This document shows, piece by piece, positions 11,934 to 23,819 of a DNA stretch of 64,000 bases. Source of the stretch: Astropecten irregularis. Taxonomy: Eukaryota; Echinodermata; Asteroidea; Paxillosida; Astropectinidae. The stretch spans positions 11,594,001 to 11,658,000 of the forward strand of contig OZ020254.1 of the NCBI GenBank assembly GCA_963971285.1, read 5' to 3'. Within the stretch, counting starts at the first letter, position 1, and each line of letters begins with the position of its first letter. The notes under the pieces were generated by a model. It had not been told where the DNA came from and did no database searches. It worked only from the letters and a program-made list of their open reading frames with translations. The translations under genes were made by a program, and so were the position numbers.

Positions 11934-13816
11934 CGTAATTCCGTTACCGAAAAAATGGCAAAAGTTACTTATTTCACAGACTTTCTGGATTTTTTTTCTT
12001 GAAATCATGGATGTTAAGAAGGGCCCTACTATAAACATGAATGAAAAATGAAAACTTAAAAAAAAATAATTTCTTGGCATTTTTCCAAGTGGTAACGGAA
12101 TTACGAAACGGTAACGGAATTACGGTAACGGAATTACGCATGTACAAAGTGTATACATTTCCATATACATATCACACAGTTTAAGTTTACGTGGCCAGAG
12201 CATGAAGATGTTGAATGTTATTGTGACAGCAACCATCACATTGATTCTACCTGAACCCCAGATGGATCTAGACACATCTCTCAATCTACAACATCCAGTA
12301 ACCATGGTAACTGGTGTTTTTATCCACAGATTGGTACAGTCTTGTTACATTTTCCTTTACAGAGATGCCAACCAGTACAGTTTGAATGTGTTTTTGCATG
12401 TTGAACTATTGCATTTTTTCAGAGTAAAGTATGATTTCTGGTGGAAAAACACATTTACTATAAGTATTACTCTTCAAAATGATCTAAATTGCACAGTTTA
12501 AAGCATTTCCCATTAGTGCAACTATTCCAAGTACACTTTTCTCTCTCAATTCAGCTGCATTTTCAAATAAATACCAATTTTGCTTCGAAAAAAACTGTTG
12601 CTCTGTCGGGTACATGTAGGCCTACTCTACATGTGGGCATACTGTAGGTTGCCATCTCTGCTTGCTGATCCATCTGAATTTTTTAGAATTCTGTGCAATT
12701 TGATAAAATGCTCTTTTCTGAATGAAGTAAAAATTAAGCAAATCCTTAACTAAGCTTGAAACATACGACACCATGCATTGTTTCCATTTGCGTGGTTATT
12801 AATTATTAAATCTTCATTGTATACATTTTTTAACATGGAACAAACCACAGAGTGTAAAAAGATATGACCAAGAACCAAGCAAATTTGAAACATATGCAGT
12901 TTATGCATTTGAAATATTTGGCCAGGACACATTAAAGGCAGTCTTATTTGACAATTTTGTTTTGTTTTGCAAGATTACAACTGATCAATCAATTAAGCCC
13001 GTCCTTATTAGGCCTAATGCTACCAAAAGTCAGCCAGGGAAAAATTCTCAAACTTGTATAGTGCTAAGTGGTGATGTAGGCAATCCTATGATTGGTCAAT
13101 ATGTAAAGAGTGGAGCTCAATGTATTAGTCTATTTAATTGGGCTAAATTTAAAATCTGTAAACCAGCAATTGTACCAGCAATGCAGTCATTACCCGACTG
13201 CATTTCACCTTGACCTTTGACCTAAAGAACAAAGCCTATACTAGACATGTTTAGGCCTAAAATTACATTTTGATCTGTTAATTTTCACCTAGCCTATTAT
13301 GTACATGTAGCTTTCCCCAGTGCCATTTTATAAACTTCTAAAATTTATATTGTGATGAGTTAATGTTGAATTTAATGTTATGTATTACGTTTACTTTATA
13401 AACACTATGGCGTAATTCCGTTACTGCCCAGCCGTAATTCCGTTACCGTGATTAAAATGCAAATTTTGAAAAGAGTGATTATTTTTTCAACTTTGCTCTG
13501 CATTGTAGTTAACAACACCCCTGAACTCTACAAATAACAGGTAGTGTCCAATTTACAAATTTCAGAACTTCAGAGAGTTTTATCAATTTTTGCAAGAACT
13601 GAAATATGCTTGTCCTCGGTCCGTAATTCCGTTACCGATATTAAGCTCCGCCCCTTAAAGGGTAATCTTGTGGGAATTTTTTTTTTTAGTGGTCAATCAA
13701 TTCTATTGGTCCTTGGCTCCCTTTCCATGTTTAGATTAGTTATCTAGCATAGAACATATTTTCTTGGGAAAGAATAATCCCTGACAAAGTGACAAATGGG
13801 CGTAATTCCGTTACCG
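11934..13816. repeat. Eight copies of CGTAATTCCGTTACCG in both orientations
   Basis: Forward copies are at 11934, 13411 (one mismatch), 13433, 13622 and 13801. Reverse copies are at 12091, 12109 and 12123. Each has GTAA and TTAC as a short inverted pair around TTCCG. The intervening DNA is otherwise ordinary. This could be a dispersed repeat core or a cluster of binding sites. Confidence 0.6.
12181..12305 (+). other. Short protein-like open stretch, possible exon
   Basis: The + strand reads LSLRGQSMKMLNVIVTATIT and on to NLQHPVTM, then a donor-like GTAACT at 12306. Base composition is less AT-rich than its flanks. The - strand is also open over the same bases, so strand and reality are unsettled. 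No family is recognised. Confidence 0.2.
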
Positions 13817-13871
13817 AAGAATCGCCCAAATACATAATTTGAACATTAATATTTATAGCACGTTTAACATG

Positions 13872-14277
13872 TTTAAAAGCACAGTATAGGATTGGTAGCA
13901 TACCAAAACAGAAATGGTCACAAATTTACGTACTTAACTTTCAGGATATGAAGATGGTGCTGGTAGAAACATACCGTTAAAATATTTCAGGCTGAAATGC
14001 TGTAAGGCCAATTTATCGAAAAATTTGTCAAACAACGCGTGCAACGACCGAAAACAGTAACTTTGATCTCAGGCATGTCAGGGTAAGATCAAAACTCCTG
14101 TGGATAAATTTGAAAAATACTGTGAACGTTTTTCACTGTTTTCTCAAAAAGTGGGCACCGTATGGGACTAAAACTTTCACAGATGACTGTTATTGTGTCT
14201 ACATGTACCTTGATATTTTTGCCCATGAATCTGTTATTAATTTTTTAACAAAAACCAAAGTATAATATTACCTTTAA
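13872..14277. repeat. MITE family B copy
   Basis: Family markers GATATGAAGATGGTGCTGG and CTCAAAAAGTGGGCACCG; ends AAAGTATAATATTACCTTTAA. The centre is expanded and diverged. Confidence 0.7.
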
Positions 14278-14412
14278 GTTTAATTGTTAAGCCTAAATAT
14301 TGCTTATTTCAGATCAAAGACTGTACATACTGTATGTATGGAGAAACATGCAGTCCTACAGGCTACATGTTACATGTACATGTATATGATATGTACATCA
14401 GTCTACTGTGCA

Positions 14413-14577
14413 CAGGCGATTTCACAAAATGTTACGTAACTTACGTAACGTACAAATGTTGCGTAAGGTTCATGAAACGGGCATAAATTGTGCAACCAAA
14501 AGCATGAAAATGTTGCGTAATTTACGCAACAATTTTGTTGCGTACGTAACACTTGAAGTTTCGTGAAATCGGCTGCT
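14413..14577. repeat. Foldback MITE, GTTGCGTAA type
   Basis: CGATTTCACAAAATGTTACG at the left pairs with the right end, which reads TTCGTGAAATCGG. GTTGCGTAA and TTACGCAAC alternate inside. A second copy is at 15966-16165. Confidence 0.65.
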
Positions 14578-15344
14578 GGTCTAGGCATACAGCATGTGGG
14601 TATAGTACATGTATCTGAAAAGAGCGGTCAAAGTTTTCTTGTCTGCTTGTACAGTATCAAGCAAGAATGGTGGACTATGTATGCATGTACAATGTACTAT
14701 ACTGTACATGTGAACATGTACATCATGGGTGGACCAACTGGAGGGACTTGGGGGATATATGTTTTCAGGCTGAATTTCAATTTGGGTCCTGGTGCTGCAA
14801 CTGGCCTTCTGCTCAAATAGGCGTGTTACGTACGCCTCGCAAGATACCGACAGCCATTAGCAATGACCCTGTCTTGCCATAAAAGGTAGTACCCCCTTCC
14901 TCCCCCAATGTATGTATTCAAGTGTATCACGAACATGTAATTATCACTGCCTGGTTGAACATCTTCGCTTCTTTTTCTCCAATTTTCTTCTTTTTTTTCT
15001 TCAGCATCATCACGATCATCATGATCATTTTACCTGAGGGTAGATAGTAGGTGCATACGAAGCAATTACAGATGAAGAATTTCAAACACACGAGTGATCA
15101 TACACATGTACCTGTATCATGACATGTACACTGCATGCATGCATAGGCCCATACTCTGTACAAAAATGCAATCTATCGGAACATGAGTTAATGGACATGG
15201 ATCTTGAAGGTCACCGCATATTAAACACATGCTGGAGGGGGAGACAAATATATGGTTTACACGTGACTTGCCATGAAATGTTGTTCAAGGCAATAAATAC
15301 TGCATGCATGCATCACATACACGCATAATATTCCAACTCAATGA

Positions 15345-15360
15345 TCCCCCCCCCCCCTCC
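15345..15360. repeat. Short C tract
   Basis: A run of about ten C between ATGATC and TCCAAAAATTAC. Confidence 0.5.
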
Positions 15361-15965
15361 AAAAATTACATGGCAGGATCGTTGACATGTGTACAATGTG
15401 CTTATGTCATTTTATGTGTAGACTATAAAGTGAACACATGTAAGTGTACACATAGAGAACTTTATAAATATGAACAAAGCATTGATTCTGTCCCATGTCA
15501 AGCAACAGAAATCTATAGAAGACCAAAAACACATAGGGGCCTACGTGTATATACATAACCGGCTGACTAGCAGACATTGTAGTGTACATTCGTCAAACGA
15601 CAAAACGTGTAAATAATTAACAATTGTGCAGTTCAATTTTTCATGAAATTGCAACAATTGTCGATGTCAAGCGCTCATTGTTTACCAATGATTGATCATG
15701 TATATGTACATAAATGATGTGTCCCAAGATGGAGAATATATGCAAAGACTGTGCGTGGTAATGCAGAGTTTGCAGACCATAATAATTAAATATGTATGCA
15801 AATCATATTCAGAATCCAAATGGTGACAAGTTACATGTAAGTGTACCATGTCATTTACATACTGACAACTGTGCATGTAATTAATTACTGAACACATGTA
15901 TCCAAACTACAGACATATATTGTACAATGGTAACAAATCCAGTTATCCACATACATGTATGTATA

Positions 15966-16165
15966 TCACCTTTCACGAAATGTTGCATAACGTACACGTA
16001 CGCAACATACAAATGTTGCGTAAGTTTTGTGAAACGGGCATAACTTGTGCAGCCAAAGGCAGGAAATGTTGCGCAAGTTACACAACAAAATGTTGCGCAC
16101 GCTGAATTAAATACCAATTACAAAATGTTACGCACGCATCATTTGAAATTTCGTTAAAACGGCTG
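15966..16165. repeat. Foldback MITE, GTTGCGTAA type, second copy
   Basis: TCACCTTTCACGAAATGTTG ... TTTCGTTAAAACGGCTGCTG with internal ACAAATGTTGCGTAAG, GAAACGGGCATAACTTGTGC and GTTGCGCAAG, all matching the copy at 14413-14577. Confidence 0.65.
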
Positions 16166-17710
16166 CTGATCACATAAACCTATTAAAGTAATAAATGTAT
16201 AAAGTACATTTTTTGTACTTTACTAGTATACATGTAAAACACTCCTTAAAAGTTGCAGTTTTTATGCAGATACAGCACAAATTTTGCTGTACTGTACATA
16301 ATTACATGCATGTGAAATGTACAGTACCTCGACCAAAACATTGCTAAATTCGAAATGATTATATTGTGCTTTTGTTGCAGTTGAGATTAATTATGCAAAG
16401 TCTTGTGTGAGGGAATCAAGTTATACATACATGTAGAGAATGTTATCAATATCATCACATGTATGCTTTAATTGTACTCGACATGGTCTAGAAGATAACG
16501 TTATCAGGTGGCTCATGATGGTCGGATGGAAGGTAACAACATTTCGGCCGCCGACTACTAAGTCTTTGTCAAGCTGTCAAAGACACATTTGCGAAGTCTA
16601 TCAGCAAGTCACAGCAACATGCATCTAACTTAACCCAAACACTTTATTACCACACAAGACATTCTGAGCTACTTACCACACATTACCACGGTCTCCACAG
16701 GGGAACTGGATCACAAACCATGCATTATCACAAAAACCACATCAATTGGTGTATTGTGGTTTTCATGATATACCACACTTACAATGTACAATGTTTGTTT
16801 TTTTGTTTACTGAGGTACCGGTAAGTATTTTCTGATAAAATTTGAAACATTTCTATGTTTTAGTTCTAAGCATATGTACCAGTATCGGGGCTCGACCTTT
16901 GCAGTCGCCGGTCACCAAATCCAACTAAAACAAACCCTTCCAGGGCACGAATTTTTTTCGCTAGCCTTGTGGCATTCATGTATATCATGTAGGAAAACCA
17001 TATTTTGGTTAAAATAGGCACCATTTTAATTGTGCAAGGAAAACAAAATCACTAGACAGCCGGACTAGTGCAGAACACACTTTACTAGACTGTCACTGAA
17101 ATCACTAGACTCGGTCCAAGGTCTAGTGGATATTTCGAGCCCTGCCTTCCCTTGGTAGGTCGAAGGGGCGACAACACTTTTGTTGAAATAACATGTAGAA
17201 AAGAAATGTTGTTTATTACATGTCCAAGTACTTTTTGTCTAGCCTTTTTTATAACGATGCAAAATTTTGAAAAACATACACTAGGCCTACATGTTTTATA
17301 GCAATTTTCCGCCACACTACTACATGTACATGTAGTTTGAAATTCCAAGCCACAGTGCGCTGCAGCGGACGATGCAGTAATAAACTTTTACCAACTGCAA
17401 AGGACATAACGAAAAAGGTGGGTTAGAAAGTCTCACAGTTTCCGCATTTTGTAAACTGTTGGAGTCCAACTTTGGCTTACTTTTTTGGTTTTAATTTGTG
17501 TTTATCAGCATTTATTGTAATTTGTTTATAATTTAACAAATTTATACTGACTGATGGTTGATTCAACTACCTACATATGTACATGTTCATGACCTCGGGT
17601 AAAATGTACTTAAGCTCTGAATTTTAAAAGTAGTTACGTTCTCTTGTTTGCTGAAAAAGGGTATAAACTAATAACAAATTGTTTTTATTTTTCAAGTTTG
17701 ATAAAAAAAA
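16166..17710. other. No supported gene; repeat fragments
   Basis: Includes AACATTTCGGCCGCC...AAGTCTTTGTCAAGC (16540-16580), which has the look of a dispersed repeat, and CACTAGACT words near 17050-17120. No exon structure is seen. Confidence 0.35.
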
Positions 17711-18169
17711 AATTGCTTGGAGTTAGGAAGACCTGACGCGTTTCGATCCTGGCAGGATCTTTCTCAAAGGATTTGTTAATGTTTTAATTGTGTAAAACAA
17801 GCGGGCGAGTTGAAAAGCTGGTGGACTAACCAAAAAATTTGTTAGATAGTCCGGCTGGTGACTGAACAACAAGAAAAAACAATTAAGGGAGAGCCCTGCA
17901 TTATCTGTTTATATTTTTAAGAAAACTGGTCATTTCCCTTATATTTCGGCTTAAATTATTGTAAGGAAAGATTTCTCAAATTAATCAAAGAAATTTTCAT
18001 TACATGTTACTATAAAGTAGAGTGATCGTCAGTTCCTAGTTCCTAGAAAATAAAATAAAAAATTAAAATGAATCTAGAATTTCAAATTTTAATCATCAAA
18101 TAACCACAAGGGAACCTGACTGAATTTAAAGTAATTGAACATGTTGAAAAGTGAACAGAGAAAAATTGA

Positions 18170-18290
18170 CTGGAGCGGGATGTGAACTGGCGACCTCCTG
18201 ATTACTGTACAGGCACTCAGTTGGTAGAGCGTTGGAAGAACGCCTGTACGGTATTCAGGAGGTTGCCGGTTCGAATTCAGCTCCAGTCAA
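18170..18290 (+). repeat. tRNA-derived repeat in foldback form
   Basis: The right half reads like a tRNA: a box-A-like CTCAGTTGGTAGAGCG and a box B GGTTCGAATTC, ending AGCTCCAGTC. The left half (GACTGGAGCGGG...GCGACCTCCTG) is an inverted copy, so the unit is a hairpin. It is not a functional tRNA gene: the anticodon arm is disrupted. Confidence 0.55.
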
Positions 18291-19401
18291 TTTTTCTTTG
18301 TTCACTTTTCACCATTTCAAATTTTTTCAGAAAATATTGTTTAAAATTAGGGCGTACTTGATGGAGCCTATAACTATAAAGGAAATAAAAACAACTTTTT
18401 GCAAAGTTACTTATTTAATATACGTTTGTGCTATCCTCTTCAATAAGCAAGGTTAAATTTGTGGAAAGAGGGCAGGGCTTTGATTTTTGAGGGAAATTAT
18501 GGGGTACAAATGGTAACGAAGATATGACATCATTATCTGAAGGGCACGATAACTTTAAAGGAAATAAAAACAACTTTCTACTGTTCCAAAATGACTTTCA
18601 GCAATTTATGTTTTAAAGTTCTTTAAACGCTACATTGAAGCTTGTGCAACATTTCACATCCAGGGGGTAAAAATACAATTTTCTTACGCACTTGTTGCAA
18701 ACTTGAAAACAGCCCATCTGCCATTTTGTCTGGTCTGGCCAGTCTAGTTTAGTCTGGTACCTAGTCCTACAACCAATTATGTGTCAAAAGGCCACACAAT
18801 GAGAGCAGAAATTAGACCTGTTCTCGTCTGCGATCGTCCATGCCCCCCATAAAAATTTGCATCTTCGTTACCATTTTTACACCATAATTTCCCTCAAAAT
18901 TCAAAGCCCTGCCCTCTTTCCACAAAATTAACCTTGCTAATAATATTGAACTGGACGCCAAAAAGGAAGGTATATTTAGGTAAATAACTTTGTTAAAAGT
19001 TGTTTTCATTTCCTTTGTAGTTAAATCGTATCCTTACTGGTTACGCTTACCAAACATTTTACGGCTGCATGGACAGCTGCAGATGATAATACGTTTCAAG
19101 TTCGCAACAAGTGCGTGAGAAAATTGTGTTTTTACACTGAAATATTGCACAAATTTCTTCAATCTAGTGTTTTAAGGACTCTGGAACATTTGAAGAAAGT
19201 CAAAAATATCATTTTACAACAGTAGAACTATAAGCTATTAAAGGTACACGCCGGCCTCGTCGCGCTTTTTTGGGCGCTTTTTGGCGCCAATGCATGCCTT
19301 TATCATGACTGGAAAGGTCTTCAAAAAGTAGAATAGAACATTCCACACAAATAAACGGTAAAATTTAGCCGTTTTTGTGATAATTACGAAAAGAAAGGAA
19401 G

Positions 19402-19447
19402 TCACGTGATTTCCTGAGTCAAAATTTTGACTCAGGAAATCACGTGA
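19402..19447. repeat. Perfect 46-base palindrome
   Basis: TCACGTGATTTCCTGAGTCA and its exact inverse meet at an AAAATTTT centre. Each arm has an E-box (CACGTG) and an AP-1-type TGAGTCA. Confidence 0.9.
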
Positions 19448-19944
19448 TCATTGTGATAGATCCATTTCCAGTCGTTTAAAAGCTGTTTAACTATACAAAA
19501 TTTACATATAACTTTTTGTTTAATCACTCTTTTTTTTAAACCAAAACAACTTAAGATTTGACCTAGTGTTCCCTTTTTTAAATCAGGAATTTCCAACGCG
19601 AACAGACAAAATAAATACATGCCAAATTAATTTTTTTTGTAAAAGTCCGGTCACTACGGGTGCATTATCACCTCTGCAGACACAGCGCGTGGGGGCTTAC
19701 GACGCATTCAGCCCGAGGCATGGGCCCGTGATAACCAGTGCGGCCCGATCCATCCACGCACGGACGTTCGTGTAGTATTTTTCATGCGAGACCGCGCGGC
19801 ATGCAAGTTGGCTGTTTGTGTTATTATAAAAATTATATTTTGTGTATTCATGTGGAAATCGTTTCGGTCCCTCGAAACATAGAGCTTGGAACAGATCGAA
19901 ATTGTTTCATCGATCATGCCCCAAAATCCTTTCGTCAAAAACAC

Positions 19945-20350
19945 TGCGCTAACTCGCAAACATTGCGGCAACTCGCAAACATTGCGGCAACTCCCAAACA
20001 TTACGCCAACTTGCAAACATAATTGCGGCAACTCGCAAACATTACGCCAACTCGCAAGCATTACGCCAACTCGCAAACATTACGCCAACTCGCAAACATT
20101 GCGGCAACTCGCAAACATTGCGGCAACTTCGCAAACATTACGCCAACTCGCAAACATTACGGCAACTCGCAAACATTGCGGCAACTTCGCAAACATTACG
20201 CCAACTCGCAAACATTACGCCAACTCGCAAACATTGCGCCAACTCGCAAACATTGCGCCAATTCGCAAACATTACGCCAACTCAAAAACATTGCGCACTC
20301 AAAAACATTGCATCAACTCAAAAACATTGTGTCAACTTCGAAACATTTTG
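19945..20350 (+). repeat. 19-bp minisatellite, about 21 units
   Basis: The unit is AACTCGCAAACATTACGCC or the GCGGC variant. Neither has a stop in any forward frame, so long frames are open over the whole array and encode repeats of RKHYANSQTLRQLANIAPT type. These frames are a by-product of the unit and are not taken as genes. Confidence 0.9.
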
Positions 20351-20765
20351 TGAATAATTTTGAAAAGCCTTATTTTTTCAACAGATTTGTTTTGTTGTTT
20401 TGCCAATGATTTTAGTATTGTAAACAGCTTGAACGTACGTCGCGTTTCTGGAATTATCATACGGGAGCTGCAACATTTAGTCACAGCTACGAGTACCAGT
20501 CTAAAACCATTGGTGTGCCACATCCTTCTAACACTTGTTACGGCTGGAAATGCGTATAAGCTAACCTTTGACCTTATTTTGATTTCCGTTAATTAACCCT
20601 AATTAAACGACATATTTCAGATTTGTTTTTCACGAAAACCTTTATCAAGTGTTCTAGAAATATTGTGTTATACTCATCACTCTTCATTTTTTGGACTTTG
20701 AAGCCGGTGTGTACCTTTAAGAGTTGTTTTTATTTCCTAGTTATGGACCCCATCAAGTAACGCTT

Positions 20766-21240
20766 ACTGCTCGAAGTTCCACATTAACACAAAGGTCCTG
20801 ATGACAATTGCAGGCTTTAATTTACTGTACACATGTAGAGTATGTATCTGAACTTGTCTCAGGCAAATGCTAAATTAAAATGCCTATTTTGGCAAACTCC
20901 AGAAATACATTTAGGGCTTACTGACACACACATAAACATGGGGATTTGAGGATTTGTTTTCATAGTTCAAGACCTACAGTTCAACATACAATATGGCCCA
21001 CTAAAACAAAGAGACGTGTAGGCCTACATTGTACATTAAGCGTATGGTTTCCTTTATGTACACATGATACATGTATTGATATTGTATTATCACAACACAC
21101 ACAACACACCAATTACTACACGTACATCCACATACGTGTACAAAATTGGATAATCACTGCACAACATGTATGATGTACCAGCCCTCAATGAGAAAAACAA
21201 CACCTCCTTCTCCCCCCAAAACACTGGTTTTCCACCCCTT
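20766..21240. other. No supported gene
   Basis: Intergenic or intron of the - strand gene; contains a short AACACAC-rich tract near 21092-21112 and TACATGTA words. Confidence 0.35.
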
Positions 21241-21292
21241 CCCTGCCCTAGAAACCGGTCCCATAAGATGGAGGATGAAGTATGGGTCTTAC

Positions 21293-21395
21293 CGATGTAG
21301 GCAATGAGGTTTTTTCGTCCCCTCTCGAGCTCTTTTCTCAGCTGTTTCCTCTCGTTGCCGCAGCGATTCGTGCCACAAGGAGTCACCACTGCCAT
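21293..21395 (-). CDS. First coding exon of an unidentified minus-strand gene
   Basis: On the - strand, ATG at 21395 opens MAVVTPCGTNRCGNERK and then a basic helix-like stretch (KQLRKELERGRKNLIAYI), 34 codons plus one base, ending at a good donor (GTAAGA). The rest of the gene would lie left of 21293. I found no exon there that joins it convincingly. The protein is not recognised; the charged KQLRKELERGRK segment suggests a helix. Confidence 0.5.
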
Positions 21396-21480
21396 TTTGT
21401 GTACTAACGTGACGTCATCCAAGCGCCGGCTATATAGGCCCCCTATATAAATTATAAATAAAATCAAAAGAAAAGAAAAT
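21396..21480 (-). promoter_or_regulatory. Probable minus-strand promoter with TATA and CRE
   Basis: Read on the - strand, TATATA-type motifs lie about 35-50 bases before the ATG at 21395. A perfect palindromic CRE, TGACGTCA, lies at 21410-21417. The SOD-repeat promoter is on the other strand 5.2 kb to the right, so the two genes are head-to-head but not a tight bidirectional pair. Confidence 0.4.
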
Positions 21481-22834
21481 ACTACTCATTATCAGTGCAG
21501 TGTACGCGCTGTGTCTAATTATAATGATGTATGGTAATGATGATGATGACACAAAATTCACGCCAATTTGGTTTTCTTGTGTGTAGTTCCTGTTGTGTAA
21601 GCAATCGTTTCATGGAAAATTTGCTTTTTTTTTCCTGTGACAAAAATTACATCAGTGTTTTTTCCTGTTAAACAAAATAATACGAACTGAGGTGGTGGCC
21701 GGATTTCAGTTGGGCACTTTGGTGAAAGTCAGTTTTTTTGTTTCACTTCCTATTATTAGTAGCAAAGCCGGAACAAATAGCCTTAGTTTTCCTCCAAAAA
21801 GTTTACACATATACCATAAAACTTTGAAAAATACACAGAAAAACTCTAACAAAAACAACATTAATCTATTCTGAAATATTTGAGGGCTATTTTTCGTCTT
21901 TATTATTCATGTTTTCTTGAAACAACTGCCATCTATAGCATATCAAAATTTATAACCAAGCTTTTTGTTTGTACATGTATACTTTTTACTTCGGAGGATG
22001 TTGTATGTAAAATAATCTGTGGCGTTCAAAAGTTAGCTGTTCGGACAATAACCTCAACTATGAAAATAATTGGCGTAGAGGGCGCTATACCACTTTAACG
22101 AACGCATAATATGCCATAATATGCCATGCAAAATATTATTTTGCATGGCTAAATTGAGTGCATTTGAACGACTGATGATTGAATGCAATAAAATAATACG
22201 GATGCATCAAAGTGAAATCGATTTACGGTTTCAACCGAGGAGGCAAAATCATGTCAACACGAAAGCGTGAAAATTAAATTGGCCGCTCATTTGCAAAAAA
22301 TTAAGGTACCCATATTTTGTTGAGATGATCCGGAGACAGTGATCCTTGGCCTTGTCCTGGGGGAGGGGTGTAATTTTGAAAAAAAAAATTGAATCCAGAT
22401 GGTTCCTACATGCAAAATGGTGGCGGTTGTCTTCGCCTACTTCTCTGAAGAATGGATCTTCTTCAGCACATTATTTGTGTTTAGTTTGTTTTTATTTATG
22501 ACAATTTGAATTTTCGGGGGCATTTCGTCGAATCGGGAACATTTTCAGGGACAATTTTTCATCGGGGACGGCACTGTCGAATCGGGGACTGTCCCCGGAA
22601 ATACTCTTCGGCCTTTGAAGGCCAAACCACAAAGCCTTACCGGAGTTGGAGATATGACAACAAGGAACTAGAAACTTATCTACGATCATCAGAGAACCAC
22701 AATTCATTCCATGATGTTACGATGTTCATATTGAAAACTGAAAGTCAGGGTTGATTCGAAGAAATGAAAATCTCTTTATTAAAGTTTAAAGATGCTTTAC
22801 TGGGAAGGAGGGTCTGACGTTTCGATCTAGAAGG
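21481..22834. other. No supported gene
   Basis: AT-rich upstream DNA. GGGGACTGTCCCCG-like words at 22535-22600 form a short foldback (TTTCATCGGGGACG, GAATCGGGGACTGTCCCC). Confidence 0.35.
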
Positions 22835-23810
22835 CAGGCGCGGTTCTACGGACGAGTGGAGGAAGCTATAGGGGCTGTTCCCCTTAAAAAATGCAATTGT
22901 AAAAAAAAAGTAGAAAATAATTATCTTATACTGGATCTTCACAGTTATGAAGCACCAATTACTGTGGGAAAACGCGCTATGTGTTCAAACTATCTTCTTT
23001 TCGACCCGTGTTGAAACCAACCCGGATCCTCACTGGTTCACGCGTCGGCGGCAAGTTTTTGAACCGGATCGAAGAGATGCAACATTCACTCTATGTTTAT
23101 GGTGAACCGGCTCGTACAACACAGATCACGGCGCAAAATGCAGTTTGGAACCGGGTTGAGATTTTCAACCCTGCTCCCTACTAGGGTTTATTTCGGTCCG
23201 GCTAGGCCGTCCTACCCGGATTGGCTCGGGGTTGAATTTGTTCAAGTGTGAAAAGGGTTGAAAAAATATCGGGGTTCGATCCGGTATCAACCCGAGATTT
23301 TGGCTAGTGTGAAAAATTGCTTATACTCCTGGCCTATAGCAGAAGCGAATGTCAGAAGATGACGTCACGTGCGAAGGTCTGAGAACTGGTCTGAGAAGGT
23401 CTTCTAATATCCCTTTCACACTGCTTTAAAATGTGAACCACCGTTGGATTCACCATTGGATCCAACCAGTGAAGATTCAAACATCGTCCTTTCATACTAG
23501 CCAGAATGTTTCCAGGTGAATATTGGGGTTTGCCATCAGGGCTATGTGGAATTAAAACATCTCCACCTCTTAAGGCAATTATACCGGGTGTTTCACCGCG
23601 ACGACCTTTCACACTGTGCTCCCAACGGTGGATCACCGAATTTTACCCAGGAAAGTTGGTGGGTAAAATTTTCCGAAAAATCTACCGGTGGTCTGTCCGA
23701 ATTCCCTTTCACACTGTGTGATTCACCGGGTGCACCCGGGTTCTATCGGTGAAAATATCGCTATAGTGTGAAAGGGGTATAAGCCCCCCCGGCAAAACTT
23801 ACCGCGCCTG
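22835..23810. mobile_element. hAT-like non-autonomous element, CAGGCGCGGT ends
   Basis: CAGGCGCGGTTCTAC at the left and ACCGCGCCTG at the right. The flanking octamers CTAGAAGG and CTAGCCAG are partly alike, as expected for an old 8-bp duplication. It contains a second element (23409-23778) and shares internal sequence with the copies at 29821 and 31167. Confidence 0.6.
23409..23778. repeat. MITE with CCCTTTCACACTG ends
   Basis: ATCCCTTTCACACTGC at the left and AGTGTGAAAGGGGTAT at the right. CCTTTCACACTG recurs inside at 23606 and 23704, and the centre has repeated GGATTCACC and CACCG words. Confidence 0.7.
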
Positions 23811-23819
23811 CTAGCCAGA

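Larger units (their letters stand above)
19238..20720. mobile_element. TTAA-flanked non-autonomous element carrying a minisatellite
   Basis: Left end TTAAAGGTACACGCCGGC; right end GCCGGTGTGTACCTTTAA, an imperfect 18-base inverted terminal repeat with TTAA on each side. Inside are a 46-base perfect palindrome (19402-19447) and a 19-bp minisatellite (about 19945-20350). No transposase is encoded. The TTAA flanks suggest a piggyBac-type enzyme supplied in trans. Confidence 0.65.
18350..20765. repeat. Large foldback element interrupted by a TTAA element
   Basis: The left arm (18350-18720) contains GGAAATAAAAACAAC, AGAGGGCAGGGCTTTGA and GGGAAATTATGG. The right arm (18865-19237 plus 20721-20765) has the inverted forms, including TCAAAGCCCTGCCCTCT and GTTGTTTTTATTTCC. 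The right arm is cut by the element at 19238-20720, which is therefore younger. Confidence 0.65.

Noticed and set aside
18170..18290. Functional tRNA gene
   Set aside because: Box A and box B resemble tRNA, but the unit is an inverted hairpin with a disrupted anticodon arm; it fits a SINE-type repeat.
19886..20409. Frames of 128-155 codons rich in RKHYANSQTLRQ
   Set aside because: They are translations of the 19-bp minisatellite and shift freely between frames.
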